Positions 60,155 through 64,000 of a stretch of DNA of 64,000 bases are shown here, one piece after another. The number at the start of each line of letters is the position of its first letter. Within the stretch, counting starts at the first letter, position 1. Made by a program: the position numbers and the translations under genes. This DNA is from Crossaster papposus. Its lineage: Eukaryota; Echinodermata; Asteroidea; Velatida; Solasteridae. The stretch covers positions 372,001 to 436,000 of the forward strand of contig JBAIAA010000119.1 in assembly GCA_037893245.1 (NCBI GenBank). Direction: 5' to 3'. Under the pieces are notes generated by a model, which saw only the letters and a program-made list of their open reading frames with translations, made no database searches and was not told the DNA's origin.

Positions 60155-62287
60155 CTGTAGCAGTTCAAAGAAGAACAAATGAAGTTGACATGAGGAGAGA
60201 AGAACAACTGAATTTGACATGAGGAGACACGGACAAAGTCTTAACATTTGAAATATGTCATCAATGTTTTACTTTTAAGGGCAATAAAGAAATTGATATG
60301 AATTAGGTTTGAACCTGCGTCTCCCGGATTATCATTGCGATGCTCTACCAACTAAGCTATCCAGCTCTATATTGGTGGTAGAACCAATTTATTTGAAGGG
60401 GCACTTGTAAGAGGCCATACACCTGTAGGCCTACATGCCATGTAGTAAGGAATTATGCCCCAAATCAGCAACAACAGCAATGCTGCAACATTGGTAACGC
60501 TGCAAACTTGAGAATAGCAAATGAGAATCAATCACAGAGAATTTCTTTTGTAAAAACGTTTCTTACAAATATTAAAGCAATTTGCTCAGTTCTTCCAGTG
60601 AGGAAGTGACCACTTTTCAATTGTTTTATCTCTCACAAAACATCCATGTTAATGGCAAAGTTATCTGGAAATGAGAAAAATAGAATAATAGGCCGACGGC
60701 CCCTTACTGAAAACCTCATTATTAACTAGGTTTCAATCAGATTCCAATTTCTATCCAAGATTACACCCAGTTAACATTCATCAAACAGCAATTTAGCCAG
60801 CCCCCTTGAGGCAGGAAAAATGACTTGTATCCCAGATGTGATTTTTGTTATTTCAAGGATGGTAAATGCTCTGTGGAAATAGGAAGACAGATTTAGGTCA
60901 TAAAGTTTGTAAATTGGTGTGTAAATCGTACAAATTGGAGAAAAAAATGAAACGTAATTGAAATATGGCGGTAATGAGAGCTATAAACTCAAGTCCTGCT
61001 TTCCTTTGTTTAGCAAAACATTAATTTGCATTTGGCTTAATTTAGGTCAGATTTAGAAATCGTCTCTATTATAATTTATGAATTATAGATTATATTTTAT
61101 TGTGATGTATACACAAAAATCCATTGTCTCAACTCCATTGGCAAGAACTATATAAATATCTGCATGATTCTTACATGCCTATTGTTATCCCACGGTCTTA
61201 TTGTTAGTCTTGTAAGACTGGCTAATAGCCGTGCAATTCAATACTCTTATTTGACCCACCACAGATGTGACAAAAACCCAAAGGTTCATGAAATGCCAAT
61301 TTGTACAGATGTATCGGTAGAGACCCATTTCTCTCTTCTTCTTTTTTACAGAAATAGTAGGGGCAATACTCCCAACTAGATCAGCGCTAAGAGGCAGAAA
61401 ATCAAATTAGCCCGGTATTGCTCCCCACGGCAATGTATCACTACCACTTCCCTAGTGCTTCACACTTGTCAGTAGATTTTGGCCGGGAGAAAAAATTACC
61501 CCGGGAGAAATATCGACATTCATGCAAACAGGTGCCTATGAGGGTGAGAGCAGTGATTTATTGGGTCTCTGGACTGCTACTTAATTACACTTTTCCTCAC
61601 AAATCAGTACCTTGTTTAAAAAGTTTATTCCTTATTCATGAATAGCCAGTTTGTTATTTTTGTTGGCGGGCTGGTAATTTTTTACCCAGAAATCCGTGGC
61701 TTTGGGAAAATTTATCTTAGTTTCGCTTATTTCACTTGCAGCTTTAATATTTATGATGAAAAACTTGTTGAAGGCTTTATTTAGAATTGTTTACTTCCAT
61801 AATCCAGTTCGTAAGTGCTACCGGTACGTCATAATTGCGCAAGTACCACTATTGCTCTGGTTTGTAAGTGCTAAATGTATGTCATAAGCGCGCACGCACT
61901 AATTACTAGCGCTCATTGAAGCAATCAAGTTCGTAAGTGCTACATCATAATCGCTCATGCACTAATAATTACTAAAGCTCATTGGCTAAACACATAGTAC
62001 ATGTAGCACATTTTCATTGTTGCATTGCACTACAAGTACAAGTGAAGTGAGCATTTTTTAAGTTTTACACGCAAAAGTAATTTTTGTGTCGCTAGAAAAA
62101 TAGCAATAATAAAAAAACAAAAACATAAATGCACATTTTTAAGGGTGGAAATTGAAGACAGTTTATCTTCAATGCAGTCAAATACAAAACATGCTTTAAA
62201 AATGTGTTTTCCCTACATATTTACAATGATCTCAATTAGAAATATATTAGTATACAGGGTGTATTACACAAAAACACACCAAAATAT
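60155..62287. other. Upstream intron
   Basis: Contains SINE S2 copy 2 and three GTAAGTGCTA-type repeats near 61,812-61,945. No metalloprotease exon was recognised. Confidence 0.6.
60290..60440 (-). mobile_element. tRNA-like SINE family S2, copy 2
   Basis: Minus strand AGCTGGATAGCTTAGTTGGT, B box GGTTCAAACC; upstream ACCACCAATATA matches ACCACCAACATA before copy 1. Confidence 0.7.
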
Positions 62288-62511
62288 AACGGAATGCCAC
62301 ACGTAGAATGTGTAACCAACATAGATAATATAGATTTGGTTTGAAAGATACATGTACACCTTTTCACTTTAAAATGAGACATCAAACATCCAAATCTTAT
62401 CATGTTTGACAGAGTTATGAGTAATTTTCCCCTGATGGCAGCAGGCATGGTGGCTCAGTGCAGGATCATTTCGGTGGCGCCTGCACAAACAAAGACCACT
62501 CTGTCTAACCA

Positions 62512-63090
62512 GGGGCCAATTTCATAAAGCTGCTTAAGCACAAAATGTTGCTTAACCCTAACTCCCTCACCATTGTTATTGAACAATACAATTCCTTCAA
62601 AATCCTCCAACTTCCTTTGTTGTGTAAGGAGTTAGGGTTAAGCAAAAAAAAAAACTTGCTTGGTAAATCAAGTTAGGAGCCAAAATTCCATTATGATCGT
62701 TATGCTAGGCTAACAATATACCAATCACAAATAATATACATCACATGGGGTTGTGGCTGGTAAGCTGGTTTTACTAAGCAAAAATATTTTGTGCTTAAGC
62801 AATTTGTATGCTTAAAGGTATGATACACCATTGGTAATTGCTTGAATTATCATGAACGATTAGATTTGGGGGGTTGCATTTTATAGTAAATATCGTTTAA
62901 CTGACCTGTTCAAAATATTTCTTTATAATATTCTTTAAATATTTCTTTATAAAATTATATTTTTCTGAATAATTACATGATATCTAGCGCAATCAAATGA
63001 GTAAGATATTTCTAAATAATTCGGTAGTAAATATTTTCGATATCTGCAAATGGTGTATTCTACCTTTAAGCAGCTCTATGAAATTGCCCC
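62512..63090 (+). mobile_element. MITE family B, copy 4, interrupted by MITE A
   Basis: GGGGCCAATTTCATAAAGCT starts it and AGCAGCTCTATGAAATTGCC ends it; 62,812-63,069 is a family A insertion. Confidence 0.85.
62812..63069 (+). mobile_element. MITE family A, copy 7, nested in family B
   Basis: TTAA at both ends (62,812-62,815 and 63,066-63,069), which restores an uninterrupted GCTTAAGC in the host MITE. It is shortened inside compared with other copies. Confidence 0.88.
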
Positions 63091-63689
63091 AAGTCTACAC
63101 TTGCACAGTATCCAAACAAAATAGAACAACTCTTACCCATGGTCAATTTGACCTCTTTTGAAAAATTACTTATAACTCTGTCAAACATTATTAGATTTGG
63201 AAAGGTGTACATGTATATTTTAAACCATATCTATATTATCTATGTTAGTTACACATTCTACGTGTGGCATTCCATTATATTTTCTTGCTTTTTGTTTCTG
63301 TTTTCACTCTGTACAGCAATGACACTGGTACAGTTATGGGAGTTCAACCATGGTTTAACTGTCTTTAATCCTAGGCCAAGTCCTGACAGATGACCAACCT
63401 AGGAATGATCCAAGAGATAACTAAGGGGGTGGGGAAGAGGGGGTCAATGTGATGGGATTTCCTGCCAGACTCCCAGGGGACACCCCAGGGTGTTAGAGGG
63501 GGGGGGGGGACTAACAGGGAAATGACAACCGGGATCAGGGGTCAGGGGAACGATGTACTTTGATAATGATTGAAGCTGAGCATTGAATCAACGCACTTTA
63601 GAATGAAATGCATGCAGTTTTGTAGTCCATATACACAGACCCCATTAGTGCACACGCAAAGTGCCATCCCGCAGTGGGGAAACAAAGTA

Positions 63690-63830
63690 GATTTTTGTGA
63701 CTCAAGTTAAGTCATTTTAAAGAATTAAGTGACGAGTCAATTCTAGTCATTTGGTCAAGAAAACGAGTCGAGTCACAGTGTAGTGGAGTCAAGTAGAGTC
63801 AAATATTTAGCTCAATTCAGTTCTAGTAAC
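63690..63830. repeat. GAGTCAAGT motif cluster
   Basis: About ten variants of GAGTCAAG/GACTCAAG/AGTCATTT spaced irregularly; no ends recognised. Confidence 0.4.
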
Positions 63831-64000
63831 GAATATTTAACCATTATATTATAAATAAACACACGAAAGAAAGCCATTTCTTGGCACATTTTTTGGCATT
63901 TTGTTAATAACCTAAAGCCAATCAATGATAAAACCATGAATTGGAAAATTTGTTTAAAGTCTGGTTCCAGGTTAGTATTATGTGTGCAACACAATGACAA

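Larger units (their letters stand above)
62288..63290. repeat. Inverted repeat pair enclosing nested MITEs
   Basis: 62,288-62,425 and 63,161-63,290 are imperfect inverted copies (GCCACACGTAGAATGTGTAA against TTACACATTCTACGTGTGGC). Between them lie MITE B4 and the A7 copy within it. Confidence 0.75.

Overview
The window is animal (eukaryotic) genomic DNA: AT-rich, intron-rich and packed with small transposons. It lies inside one very long gene read on the minus strand. I could place 27 exons between 60,154 and 12,800, all with GT-AG borders and matching phases. Joined, they give 1,587 codons without a stop. The protein is an ADAMTS9/ADAMTS20-type (C. elegans GON-1 type) secreted metalloprotease. 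In order the window shows the end of the disintegrin-like domain, the central thrombospondin type-1 repeat (TSR), the cysteine-rich domain, the spacer, and 19 C-terminal TSRs. The catalytic exons should lie above 64,000 and the last TSRs plus the GON domain below position 1. The organism is probably a non-vertebrate deuterostome, most likely an echinoderm. This rests on one tRNA-derived SINE with a deuterostome-type central domain, the dense small DNA transposons and a Penelope-like element; it is an inference, not a proof.

Layout from high to low coordinates (5' to 3' of the gene): 60,155-64,000 is upstream intron with a stack of nested repeats. 47,058-60,154 carries the disintegrin end, central TSR, cysteine-rich domain, spacer and start of TSR2. 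42,133-43,595 completes TSR2 and holds TSR3 and TSR4. 20,154-39,398 holds eleven exons of exactly 165 bp, each one whole TSR of 55 residues. They sit where, as I recall it, human ADAMTS9 has a single TSR. 12,800-19,695 holds five more TSRs that are again collinear with the vertebrate protein, two of them with linkers, one linker being encoded by a 21-bp minisatellite. 1-12,799 is intron with no exon that I can recognise.

The introns hold the most unusual material. A 10,042-bp foldback element (22,639-32,680) has near-identical arms of about 3.4 kb, CACTA ends, a 3-bp CAA target duplication, clustered ACGTGA subterminal motifs and an internal array of 370-bp units. Three exons of the ADAMTS gene (those ending at 42,133 and 18,369 and the one starting at 53,908) have had one edge, including the splice site, amplified into a tandem array in the neighbouring intron; a fourth shows a smaller case. 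A 1,005-bp element (50,560-51,564) is built almost entirely from degenerate TTACGAG-like motifs about 11 bp apart. Smaller elements include a TTAA-flanked MITE family (7 copies), a GGGGCCAATTTCAT family (4 copies), an AACCAGTTCGCGCCGG family, several hAT-like MITEs, five SINE-like families, and a 5'-truncated Penelope-like retroelement with a GIY-YIG endonuclease inserted inside one exon-edge array.

No second cellular gene, RNA gene, promoter or polyadenylation site can be supported here.
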